DNA of 64,000 nt, from positions 100,873-164,872 of the forward strand of contig NZ_JAURYQ010000023.1 in the NCBI RefSeq assembly GCF_030653815.1, written 5' to 3'. The position numbers and the translations under genes were made by a program. Numbering within the stretch: the first letter of the stretch is position 1; each line of letters opens with the position of its first letter. Under the pieces are notes generated by a model. That model saw only the letters and a list, made by a program, of their open reading frames with translations. It ran no database searches and was not told the origin of the DNA. This document shows positions 52,222 to 60,623 of this stretch, piece after piece. This DNA is from Rhodoferax sp. GTDB lineage: Bacteria > Pseudomonadota > Gammaproteobacteria > Burkholderiales > Burkholderiaceae_C.

Positions 52222-52237
52222 GTCACCAAGCGGTAAC
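52222..52237. promoter_or_regulatory. Predicted activator site 3, cluster 2
   Basis: GTCACC-AAGC-GGTAAC, one mismatch from perfect symmetry, 41 bp from site 2. It ends 9 bases before the start of the binding-protein gene, touching its ribosome site, so binding here could also control the regulators themselves. Confidence 0.65.
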
Positions 52238-52246
52238 GAGGAAAAT

Positions 52247-53101
52247 ATGTCAAAACTCATCAGGCGAGAGTTCGTGATGGCTTGCCTTGGCGCAAGTTGT
52301 TTGCACGCCCTGGGTAACACTGAGCGGCGTCCCATTCGCTTTGCCATGACACCCGCTTTCCTGCACGACCAGCACGCCTTGCTGGCCGAATGGCGGGTGT
52401 ACCTGGAAGCGCGCTTGAAGCGTCCCGTCGAGTTCATCCAGCGTGACCGCTACCGCGACACCATGGATTTGCTGCAACAGCAAAAGGTCGAGTTCGCATG
52501 GATTTGCGATTACCCCTATGTGATGTTGAAAAATGAAGTTCGTTTGCTGTCGGTGGCCGTCAACAACGACAAACCCACCTACCGCTCCTACCTGATCGTG
52601 CCGACCCGAGACACCCAGACCCGCAGCGTGCTTGACCTCAAGGGAAGTGTCTTTGCCTACGCCGACCCCTATTCAAACACCGGTTACCTGGTGCCGCGCT
52701 TCGAAATCAAAAGCAGCGGCGCCGACCCCGCCACTTTTTTCAAGCGCACATTTTTTACCTGGTCGCATCGCAAGGTGATCGATGCGGTGGCAGCCGGGCT
52801 GGTTCAGGGCGCCACCGTGGACAGCTATGTGTGGGATTCCTTGAGTAAGGTGCGCCCCGACATCACCGCCAAAACGCGCATTGCCTGGAAATCCGAAGAA
52901 TACGGTTTTCCGCCCATGGTGGCTCACAGCGATGTGCCGGAGGCTGATTTCAAACGGATGCAAGACATCTTGCTGGGGATGGCCAACGAGCCGCAGGGTC
53001 GCGCCTTGCTGAAGCGGCTCAACCTAGATGGATTCATCACCGGCACACCCAAGCTGTATGACCGCGTGGCCGAAATGATGCGCTTGTTTGGCGAGCCCTG
53101 A
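52247..53101 (+). CDS. PhnD-type periplasmic sensor protein, cluster 2 (AioX/ArxX-like)
   Basis: The 284-residue protein has an RREFVMACLGA export signal with twin arginine and the PhnD periplasmic binding fold. Cys87 in FAWICDYPYV occupies the position of the cysteine used for arsenite sensing in AioX; the cluster 1 paralogue has Cys there too. Its segments RYRDTMDLLQQQK and YADPYSNTGYLVPRF align with those of the paralogue. GAGG lies upstream of the ATG at 52247. The stop overlaps the kinase start by 1 bp (TGATG). Confidence 0.86.
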   Translation: MSKLIRREFVMACLGASCLHALGNTERRPIRFAMTPAFLHDQHALLAEWRVYLEARLKRPVEFIQRDRYRDTMDLLQQQKVEFAWICDYPYVMLKNEVRLLSVAVNNDKPTYRSYLIVPTRDTQTRSVLDLKGSVFAYADPYSNTGYLVPRFEIKSSGADPATFFKRTFFTWSHRKVIDAVAAGLVQGATVDSYVWDSLSKVRPDITAKTRIAWKSEEYGFPPMVAHSDVPEADFKRMQDILLGMANEPQGRALLKRLNLDGFITGTPKLYDRVAEMMRLFGEP

Positions 53102-54543
53102 TGCGTCTTTTTGACCTCAGTCTGCAGTTCAAGATGCCGCTCTGGGGCGGCGGCTTGATCCTGGCCACGGCCTTGGCCTTGTCGATCTCGTTTGTCGTTC
53201 AGACCTGGGACAACCTGCACCAGGAAATTCACAAGAACGCACAGGACATTGGCCGCACCATGGCGCGGTCGTTGTTTCCGGTGATGCTGCACGATGAGGT
53301 CTGGCAGGCCTTTGAGATTGTGTCGCTGCCCTTTGCCGCCGTGCCCAGCGCCGCACTGGCCGAGAGCCTGATGGTGCTCGACAGCGCTGCCCGCGTCTAC
53401 GTGTCGTCGCGCCCCGAAGAACATCCCATGCTGAGTCCGCTGGACTCCCTTGGCGAGGAACTGGCTGAACTGGACCGTGCGTTCCCGCGCGCTCCGGATG
53501 CCAATGTGTTTGTGCTTGACCAGGGACAACACATTTATGTGACCTTGCCGATTGTTAATGACGGGATCCGGCTGGGCACCCTGGTGGTGGCCTACAACAA
53601 ATCCCTGCTTTGGCAGCGCTTTACCCACCTGCTTGCAAACGCCTTATGGGTCACCCTGCTGGTGTTGGGAGTGCTGCTGCCCATTACCGCCTACTGGGGG
53701 CGGCGCATGATGCAGCCGATGCGACTGATCACCGAGCGCATCAGCCGCATCGGCAGCAACGAGTTTGAGGCACTCGACGCCTCGCTTTACCCCTACAAAG
53801 ATGAAGTGGGCCAGCTGTTTGCAGCCTATGCCGACATGCGCTCCAAGCTGATGGAGAAGGCAGAGCTGGAAAAGGAAATGATCAAAAGTGAGCGCATGGC
53901 TGCCGTCGGGCGACTCACGGCCAGCATTGCCCACGAGATCAACAACCCGCTGGGCGGCATGCTCAACGCCATCAGCACCCTCAAACGTTTCGGTAGCCCC
54001 GACCCGGTCATGCAAAAGACCGTGTCATTGCTGGAAAGGGGTCTGTCACAGGTGCGCGACACGGTAGCCGCCTTGCTGGTGGAAGCCAAAGTAAAAAGCC
54101 GCGCCTTGAGTCCGACGGACCTTGAGGATGTGCGTATTCTGGTGAAGCACGCAGCCAAAAAGCTTGCCACCGAGCTTAGTTGGGACATTGCCCTGCCCAA
54201 TGAAGTAGCCCTGCCTTCCACGCTGGTACGTCAGGTGCTCATCAATTTACTACTCAACGCCATCACGGCCGCGGGACAGGGTGGCAAGGTAGCACTGCAC
54301 GTGACCACGGACTTGCGGGGCGTGAACATGGTGATCGAGAACAACGGAAAATCGCTGTCGCCCGAGCAACTCGGTCGTCTGTTTGAGCCCTTTACCCAGT
54401 TCTCGGAAACTGGCAACGGGCTGGGACTCTGGATTTGTTACCAAATCGTGACACAACTGGGGGGTACCATTCAAGCTGAATCCAATCCCGCACTGACCCG
54501 CTTTAGCGTGAGCTTTCCCCTGACCACATTCAAAACACCCTGA
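53101..54543 (+). CDS. Sensor histidine kinase, cluster 2
   Basis: The 480-residue kinase has helix 1 WGGGLILATALALSISFVV, a periplasmic domain, helix 2 ALWVTLLVLGVLLPITAYWG and a HAMP linker. The H-box is SIAHEINNPLGGMLNAIST, the N-box NLLLNAITAAG and the G-box GNGLGLWICYQI. It is closely built like the cluster 1 kinase (same HEINNPL-G box, same reduced G2). The periplasmic part should contact the binding protein encoded before it. Both junctions in this trio are 1-bp TGATG overlaps, implying equal, coupled translation. Confidence 0.93.
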   Translation: MRLFDLSLQFKMPLWGGGLILATALALSISFVVQTWDNLHQEIHKNAQDIGRTMARSLFPVMLHDEVWQAFEIVSLPFAAVPSAALAESLMVLDSAARVYVSSRPEEHPMLSPLDSLGEELAELDRAFPRAPDANVFVLDQGQHIYVTLPIVNDGIRLGTLVVAYNKSLLWQRFTHLLANALWVTLLVLGVLLPITAYWGRRMMQPMRLITERISRIGSNEFEALDASLYPYKDEVGQLFAAYADMRSKLMEKAELEKEMIKSERMAAVGRLTASIAHEINNPLGGMLNAISTLKRFGSPDPVMQKTVSLLERGLSQVRDTVAALLVEAKVKSRALSPTDLEDVRILVKHAAKKLATELSWDIALPNEVALPSTLVRQVLINLLLNAITAAGQGGKVALHVTTDLRGVNMVIENNGKSLSPEQLGRLFEPFTQFSETGNGLGLWICYQIVTQLGGTIQAESNPALTRFSVSFPLTTFKTP

Positions 54544-55880
54544 TGCCGCAACTCTTGCCCAAAATTTGCCTGATCGAAGATGACGAAATCATGGGCGAGT
54601 CACTCGCCGATCGCCTCGAACTTGAAGGCTTCAGCTTTGACTGGCACCGTGACGGCTGCGCCGCCCACGCGGCCCTGCGCTCACACGACTATGCACTGGT
54701 TATCAGTGACATCCGCCTACCCGACATCACCGGCGATGCCTTGTATGAGCAATTGAGGGGTGAACACCTGAGCTTGCCACCATTCGTCTTCATTACCGGA
54801 CACGCTGACATCGATACCGCCGTGCGCTTGCTCAAGGCCGGCGCGCACGACTACATCACAAAACCTTTCGACCTGGATGAATTGATCGAAAAAATCAATG
54901 CCGTGGTTGCCCAAGGCAGCAGCCAGGGACACACTGCGCTGGGCCAATCGCCTGCCATGCGGCGCATCGAGGCCATGCTGCATCGTTTGGCGACCAGTGA
55001 TACCTCGGTGCTGATCACCGGTGAATCCGGCGTTGGCAAAGAGCGTGTGGCCCAGGCCCTGCATCAGTTGACCGGTGTGACCAAGCCCTTTATTGCCGTC
55101 AACTGCGGTGCGTTGACCGAAAGCCTGCTCGAGGCCGAGCTTTTTGGTTACGAAAAGGGCGCTTTTACCGGGGCACTCCGAACGAAAAAAGGGGTCTTTG
55201 AGCAAGCCAACGGTGGCACGCTTTTCCTGGATGAAATCGGTGACATGCCGCTTTCCATGCAGGTGAAGTTGCTGCGCGCGCTGCAAGAGCGCTGCATTGT
55301 GCGGGTTGGTGGTGAAACGCCCATCCCGGTGGACCTCCGGCTGATGTGTGCCACCCATCAGGTGCTGCAGGAGCGTGTGCAGTCGGGTGATTTTCGCGAA
55401 GACCTGTACTACCGCATCAACGTGGTCGAGCTGCGCATTCCGCCACTGCGTGAGCGGCCGGAAGACATCCTGCCGCTGGCACGTCAATTTTTGGCCGCCA
55501 TTGCAGCGACTAACAAAAAGCCCCCACTCATCCTGACCCCCGCCGCCGAGCACGCGCTGAAGCACTACCGCTGGCCAGGCAACGTGCGGGAACTTAAAAA
55601 CGCGTTGGAACGCGCCAGTCTGATGAGCGACGGCCGGACCATTGCCCACGACAAACTTTTTGACCGCCCCGCCCCGCAGCTGACCGAGCAACAGGTAGAG
55701 GCCGGCAGTCTGCGTGACTACCTGAGTGAGTGTGAACGCGACTTCATCGTGCACGCCCTCGATAACTGCCAATGGCAAATTGCCTGCTGCGCAGACAGTC
55801 TGGGCATCAGCCGGAAGAATTTGTGGGAAAAAATGCGCAAACTGGGCATCGACAAAGACACAGTCGGTAGCAAACCTTGA
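54543..55880 (+). CDS. NtrC-family sigma54 response regulator, cluster 2
   Basis: The 445-residue protein has a receiver domain (LIEDDEI; phospho-acceptor Asp56 in VISDIRLP; YITKPFD), AAA+ domain with Walker A GESGVGKE, sigma54 loop GAFTGA, Walker B GGTLFLDEIG, and a Fis-type helix-turn-helix (NCQWQIACCADSLGISRKNLWEKM). It should bind the three GTTACC-N4-GGTAAC sites at 52023-52237 and activate the promoter at 51874-51860. Its recognition helix shares LGISRK-LWEKM with the cluster 1 regulator but differs in the residues before it. Confidence 0.95.
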   Translation: MPQLLPKICLIEDDEIMGESLADRLELEGFSFDWHRDGCAAHAALRSHDYALVISDIRLPDITGDALYEQLRGEHLSLPPFVFITGHADIDTAVRLLKAGAHDYITKPFDLDELIEKINAVVAQGSSQGHTALGQSPAMRRIEAMLHRLATSDTSVLITGESGVGKERVAQALHQLTGVTKPFIAVNCGALTESLLEAELFGYEKGAFTGALRTKKGVFEQANGGTLFLDEIGDMPLSMQVKLLRALQERCIVRVGGETPIPVDLRLMCATHQVLQERVQSGDFREDLYYRINVVELRIPPLRERPEDILPLARQFLAAIAATNKKPPLILTPAAEHALKHYRWPGNVRELKNALERASLMSDGRTIAHDKLFDRPAPQLTEQQVEAGSLRDYLSECERDFIVHALDNCQWQIACCADSLGISRKNLWEKMRKLGIDKDTVGSKP

Positions 55881-55988
55881 ATTCTGGCTCACCCATGCCA
55901 CCCGTGAGGTGGTCAAGCTACTGCCTACAAGCCGATGTGGTCCCATACCAGACACGGACAAGCCGACTCAGGCAAAATCCTTCCTTGT

Positions 55989-57305
55989 ATGAATCCAAAC
56001 CCTGCCTTAGTGGGCGCCCTGTCTGCTGCCGATGCCCTGAACCGCGACTGTTTTTGCCGCACCCTGAACGTCGCGCGCCTGCGCGAACAACTGGAGAGCG
56101 AGCCCAGCCTGAAGGGCATGATGGCCAACATCACGCAAACCCGGCCCAACCTGTTTTCCTCCACCGTGGTGTTCATCTCGCAGGAGGTGCAGCAGCAAAT
56201 CACGGCCACCATTGCCGCCATCGAGCGTGTCGCCGCCCTGCCGGGCTACCAGGTACAGGCGCTGTCACGGGCCGACGCCTCGGCGCAGCACGACTTCGGG
56301 CTGCTCGGTGCCTGTATGGGTTATGACTTTCATTTGAGCGCCCATGGCCCGCAACTCATCGAGATCAACACCAACGCCGGCGGCCTGCTGCTCAATGTGG
56401 CACTGGCGCGCGCGCAGGAAGCCTGTTGCGACGAGCTGGACTGGGCGTTTACCTCCGGCGCCCGACACGACACCCTGAAAAAAGCCATTTTTGACATGTT
56501 TGCTGCCGAGTGGCAACTGCAGCGCGGTGCCCTCCCCTGGCGCTCGGTGGTGATCGTCGACGAGGCCCCCCAAGACCAATACCTGGCGCCAGAGTTCGAG
56601 CTGTTTCGCCAGCTGTTCAGCCAGTACGGCGTGCAGGCGGCCATTGCCGACCCGTCCGAGCTGAGTTGGCAAAGCGGCCGTCTGTTGCATCAAGGCCTGC
56701 CGGTCGACATGGTTTACAACCGCCTGACCGACTTTTACCTGACCGAGCCCGCCCATCTGGCCCTGCGCCAGGCGCATGAGGCCGACGCCGTGGTGCTCAC
56801 CCCCCACCCACGCGCCCACGCGCTGCTGGCCGACAAGCGCAATCTGATTGCCCTGAGCCAGAACGAGCTGTTGCTGGCCTGGGGTGCGTCTGCTGCCGAC
56901 CGCAAGCTGCTGTCCACCAGTGTGCCGGCCACGCGCCTGGTCACGCCCGAGCGCGCGGATGAGTTGTGGGCACAACGGCGCCAGCTGTTCTTCAAACCGG
57001 TGGCGGGTTATGGCGCCAAAGCCGCTTACCGTGGTGACAAACTCACGCGACGCGTCTGGGGCGAGATTCTGGAAGGCGACTTTGTCGCGCAGGCGCTGGT
57101 GCCGCCGAGCGGGCGCATGACCCTGGTCGATGGCGTGCAGACCGACCTCAAGTTCGACATCCGCGCCTACAGCTATGCCGGGCAGGTGCAACTGCTGGCG
57201 GCGCGCATGTACGCCGGACAAACCACCAACTTCCGAACCCAGGGCGGTGGCTTTGCGCCCGTGATTGTGGTGCCATCAACGACGCTGACCTCGGGCGCTT
57301 GCTGA
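55989..57305 (+). CDS. ATP-grasp-like peptide ligase
   Basis: The 438-residue cytoplasmic protein has the pattern of an ATP-grasp enzyme: YDFHLSAHGPQLIEINTNAGG (an N-terminal E-x-N metal motif), LFFKPVAGYGAKAAYRGDKL (ATP lysine and glycine loop) and LKFDIRAYSY. ATP-grasp enzymes join a carboxylate to an amine. It is coupled by a 1-bp overlap to an asparagine-synthetase-like amidotransferase, as in dipeptide-amide osmolyte (NAGGN) systems. There the ligase is fused to an acetyltransferase; no such domain is seen here. The product is unknown. Confidence 0.72.
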   Translation: MNPNPALVGALSAADALNRDCFCRTLNVARLREQLESEPSLKGMMANITQTRPNLFSSTVVFISQEVQQQITATIAAIERVAALPGYQVQALSRADASAQHDFGLLGACMGYDFHLSAHGPQLIEINTNAGGLLLNVALARAQEACCDELDWAFTSGARHDTLKKAIFDMFAAEWQLQRGALPWRSVVIVDEAPQDQYLAPEFELFRQLFSQYGVQAAIADPSELSWQSGRLLHQGLPVDMVYNRLTDFYLTEPAHLALRQAHEADAVVLTPHPRAHALLADKRNLIALSQNELLLAWGASAADRKLLSTSVPATRLVTPERADELWAQRRQLFFKPVAGYGAKAAYRGDKLTRRVWGEILEGDFVAQALVPPSGRMTLVDGVQTDLKFDIRAYSYAGQVQLLAARMYAGQTTNFRTQGGGFAPVIVVPSTTLTSGAC

Positions 57306-59095
57306 TGTGCGGTCTTTGCGGGGAATTTCGCTTTGACGGTGCCGCACCCGACATGGCGGCCGTGGCGCGCATGTCGACCCAGTTGGCACGGCGCGGACCC
57401 GACCATGCGGGCAGTTACCAGGACGGCCCGCTGGCATTCGGCCACCGGCGCCTGTCCATCATTGACTTGTCCGCCCATGCGCACCAGCCCATGGTCGACG
57501 CCGTGCTGCAACTCAGCCTGGTGTTCAACGGCACCATTTACAACTACCGCGAGCTGCGCTCCGAGTTGCAGGCCATGGGTTACCGTTTTTTCTCGGATGG
57601 TGACAGCGAGGTCATCCTGAAAAGCTACCACGCCTGGGGCGACCAGTGTGTGACCCGCTTCAAGGGCATGTTTGCCTTTGCCATCTGGGACCAGCGCAGC
57701 AGCCAGCTGTTTCTGGCGCGCGACCGTTTTGGCATCAAGCCGCTGTACCTGAACCAGACCACGCAAAGGCTGCGCTTTGCCTCAAGCCTGCCTGCGCTGC
57801 TGGCCGGTGGCGGTGTCGACACCACGCTCGATGCCGTGGCGCTGCACCACCACTTCACCCTGCACACCGTGGTGCCGGCACCACGCACGGTGCTCAAGGG
57901 TGTGCGCAAATTGCCCCCAGCGACCACGCTGCGCTTTGACCCGGACGGCACGGTCACCGAGCAGGTCTACTGGACACTCGATGCCACCCGACCTGAAACG
58001 TCCCTGTCCGAAGCCGAGTGGCTGGCGGCCACCCGTGAGCACTTAAGCCAAAGCGTCAAGCGTCGTCTGCTCGCCGCCGACGTGCCAGTGGGCGTGCTGC
58101 TGTCGGGCGGACTCGACTCAAGCCTGCTGGTGGGCTTGCTGGCGGACCAGGTGCCGGATTTGCGCACTTTTTCCATCGGCTTCGAAGACCTGGGCGCAGG
58201 CGCCGAAAAAGCCGACGAATTTGAATTCTCCGACCAGATTGCCGCCCACTTCCACACGCGCCACCACAAGTACAGCATCCCCAACAGCGAGGTCATGGCC
58301 CGCCTGCCGGAAGCGGTGGCGCAAATGACCGAGCCCATGGTCAGCCACGATGTGATTGCCTTTTACTTGCTGGCCGAACGGGTGTCCAAAGATGTCAAAG
58401 TAGTGATGTCGGGCCAGGGCGCCGACGAGGTCTTTGGCGGCTATTTCTGGTACCCGCAGATGGACGCCGCCAGCGGCACACCGCTGGAGCGCTTCAGCCA
58501 GCATTACTTCGACCGCGACCACAGCGAGTACCGGCAGATGATCACCCCGGCGTTTCAGGTGGGTGACGTGACGTCCGAACTGATCGCCGCCGAACTGGGC
58601 AAACCAGACGCCGATGAATTTCTGGACCAGGTCTGGCGCCTGGATGCCACCACACTGATCGTCGATGACCCGGTCAAACGCGTCGACAACATGCCCATGG
58701 CCTGGGGCCTGGAGGTGCGCACGCCGTTTCTGGATCACGAACTGGTGCAGTTGGCGGCACACATGCCACCGTCACTCAAGCTCAAGGAAGGCGGCAAGTT
58801 TCCGCTCAAGGCGATCTCGCGCGGGCTGATTCCCGATGCCGTCATTGACCGGCCCAAAGGCTACTTCCCGGTGCCCGCGCTGAAATATGTGCGCGGCCCG
58901 TTCCTGGAAATGATGCGCGGCATCTTGATGTCCGACGCTTGTGTCCAGCGCGGCCTGTACCAGCGCGACTATGTCGACAAACTGCTGGCCGCCCCCGAGG
59001 CGCCCGAGCATTTCACGCGCATCAACGGCAGCAAGCTCTGGCATCTGGCGCTGCTGGAATGGTGGTTGCAGGTGCATGTGGACCCCCATGAATGA
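57305..59095 (+). CDS. Asparagine-synthetase-like amidotransferase (NAGGN amidotransferase type)
   Basis: The 596-residue protein starts MCGLCGEFRFDG, with Cys2 as the glutaminase nucleophile, which fixes the start at 57305. The N-terminal glutaminase has RRGPDHAG and FNGTIYNYREL; the synthetase domain has the ATP loop VLLSGGLDSSLLVG and MSGQGADEVFGGY. Segments LPALLAGGGVDT and MTEPMVSHDVIAFYLL resemble the amidotransferase of N-acetylglutaminylglutamine amide synthesis more than AsnB. With the ATP-grasp partner it probably makes an amidated small peptide. Confidence 0.86.
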   Translation: MCGLCGEFRFDGAAPDMAAVARMSTQLARRGPDHAGSYQDGPLAFGHRRLSIIDLSAHAHQPMVDAVLQLSLVFNGTIYNYRELRSELQAMGYRFFSDGDSEVILKSYHAWGDQCVTRFKGMFAFAIWDQRSSQLFLARDRFGIKPLYLNQTTQRLRFASSLPALLAGGGVDTTLDAVALHHHFTLHTVVPAPRTVLKGVRKLPPATTLRFDPDGTVTEQVYWTLDATRPETSLSEAEWLAATREHLSQSVKRRLLAADVPVGVLLSGGLDSSLLVGLLADQVPDLRTFSIGFEDLGAGAEKADEFEFSDQIAAHFHTRHHKYSIPNSEVMARLPEAVAQMTEPMVSHDVIAFYLLAERVSKDVKVVMSGQGADEVFGGYFWYPQMDAASGTPLERFSQHYFDRDHSEYRQMITPAFQVGDVTSELIAAELGKPDADEFLDQVWRLDATTLIVDDPVKRVDNMPMAWGLEVRTPFLDHELVQLAAHMPPSLKLKEGGKFPLKAISRGLIPDAVIDRPKGYFPVPALKYVRGPFLEMMRGILMSDACVQRGLYQRDYVDKLLAAPEAPEHFTRINGSKLWHLALLEWWLQVHVDPHE

Positions 59096-60623
59096 TGAGC
59101 TGAACGCGCAGCAAACGCTGCTGCCCGTGTTGCGCTACATGGTGGCGGCCCTGCTACTGGGCCCGATCATCACCGTGCTGGCCCTGGGTCCGGCGCTTAC
59201 CGATTCACCCGTCAACTTGATAGGTCCTCCCGCTATTTTCGTGTTGGGTCTGGCCGCCTGGTACCTGATCTCGGTGCAAAAAATCAACGCGGCCATCCAG
59301 CTGAGCATGACTGGCATCTGGGTGTCGATCACCGGGATCGCCATTTTTTCCGGAGGCTTGCGCTCACCCGTCATGGTGGTTTATCCGGTGTTGATCCTGA
59401 TGACGGGCTGGCTCGATGGCGCCCGTTCGGCGAAGTGGATGGCCCTGCTTTCGGTGGCTTCGAGCCTGGGCCTGTGGTCGGCCGAGCACCTGCACTACTT
59501 GCCGGGACAATTTGCGCCACCAACCGTTGTGTACGCGATCCACCAGGTCATCATTGTCCTGCTGTCGGCTGTTTTGATCGTTTTTGTCGTCAGGAGCTTT
59601 GGCTTGCGGTTCGATCAACTGCGGGAAACCAAGAACACCTTGAAAAGCCAGGCGCTGGCGCTGCAACAAAGCCAGGATCGTTACCGGACCCTGATTGAGT
59701 GGTCACCCGAAGCCATGTTGGTGCACCGACTGGGAACCTTGATTTACGCCAACCCGGCAGCCATCAAGCTATTTAGCGCACCGGATGCAGCCGCACTGCT
59801 GGCGAAAAAAACCACCGACCTGATTCACCCGGACGAACGGGCAGCCCAGACGGCGCGCATGAAAAGCATCATCAACCAGGAGGTCATTCCACCGGCCACC
59901 GAGTCCAGGTTTCTCAGGTTCGACGGCACCGTGATCGACGTCCAGGTGCAGGGCACCGCCATCGACTTTGATGGCGAGCCTGCCATTCATGTGTCCATCC
60001 ATGACATCACAGAGCGCAAAAAGCTGGAACGCGACATCAGGCAACTGGCGTTTTACGACGACCTGACCCATCTGCCCAACAGGCGCCTGCTGGATGACCG
60101 CCTGCGGCAGGTGCTGTCGAGCAGCAAAAGACACGGTGGCTTCAACGCCCTGATGTTCCTTGACCTGGACAATTTCAAGGCGCTCAACGACCGCCATGGC
60201 CACGCCCTGGGTGATGCCCTGCTGGTCGACGCTGCCACCAGACTCAAAAAGTGTGTTCGCGAGATGGACACGGTGGCACGCTTTGGTGGTGACGAGTTCG
60301 TCGTGCTGATTCCGGAACTCGGCAACATGCAGACTGACGCAACCGCCACGGCCATGGGCATTGCGGAAAAAATCCGTGCCACCTTGTCAGAGCCTTATGT
60401 GCTGGAAGCGACACACGTTGACGGTGCCGGGTTCAGCGTCACACACCAATGCACGGCGAGCCTGGGTGTGCTCATTTTTTCCGACGACGCCAGCCCTGTG
60501 GATGATCTTTTGAAGTGGGCTGATGCCGCCATGTACCAGGCCAAGGACGAGGGCCGCAACCGGATTCGCCTGTTCATGGGGTTCTCCAACAGCACCGGCG
60601 TCCGATCAGCCATCCTGGCTTAA
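59088..60623 (+). CDS. PAS-GGDEF diguanylate cyclase
   Basis: The 511-residue protein has about six N-terminal transmembrane helices (MASE-like sensor), a PAS domain (RYRTLIEWSPEAMLVHRLGTLIYANPAA through HVSIHDITERKKLE) and a GGDEF domain with the intact signature ARFGGDEFVVLIP. It should make cyclic di-GMP in response to a membrane or small-molecule signal. The ATG at 59088 overlaps the amidotransferase stop by 8 bp, so it may be co-transcribed. No inhibitory RxxD I-site is obvious five residues before GGDEF (the sequence there is EMDTVA). Confidence 0.93.
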   Translation: MNDELNAQQTLLPVLRYMVAALLLGPIITVLALGPALTDSPVNLIGPPAIFVLGLAAWYLISVQKINAAIQLSMTGIWVSITGIAIFSGGLRSPVMVVYPVLILMTGWLDGARSAKWMALLSVASSLGLWSAEHLHYLPGQFAPPTVVYAIHQVIIVLLSAVLIVFVVRSFGLRFDQLRETKNTLKSQALALQQSQDRYRTLIEWSPEAMLVHRLGTLIYANPAAIKLFSAPDAAALLAKKTTDLIHPDERAAQTARMKSIINQEVIPPATESRFLRFDGTVIDVQVQGTAIDFDGEPAIHVSIHDITERKKLERDIRQLAFYDDLTHLPNRRLLDDRLRQVLSSSKRHGGFNALMFLDLDNFKALNDRHGHALGDALLVDAATRLKKCVREMDTVARFGGDEFVVLIPELGNMQTDATATAMGIAEKIRATLSEPYVLEATHVDGAGFSVTHQCTASLGVLIFSDDASPVDDLLKWADAAMYQAKDEGRNRIRLFMGFSNSTGVRSAILA

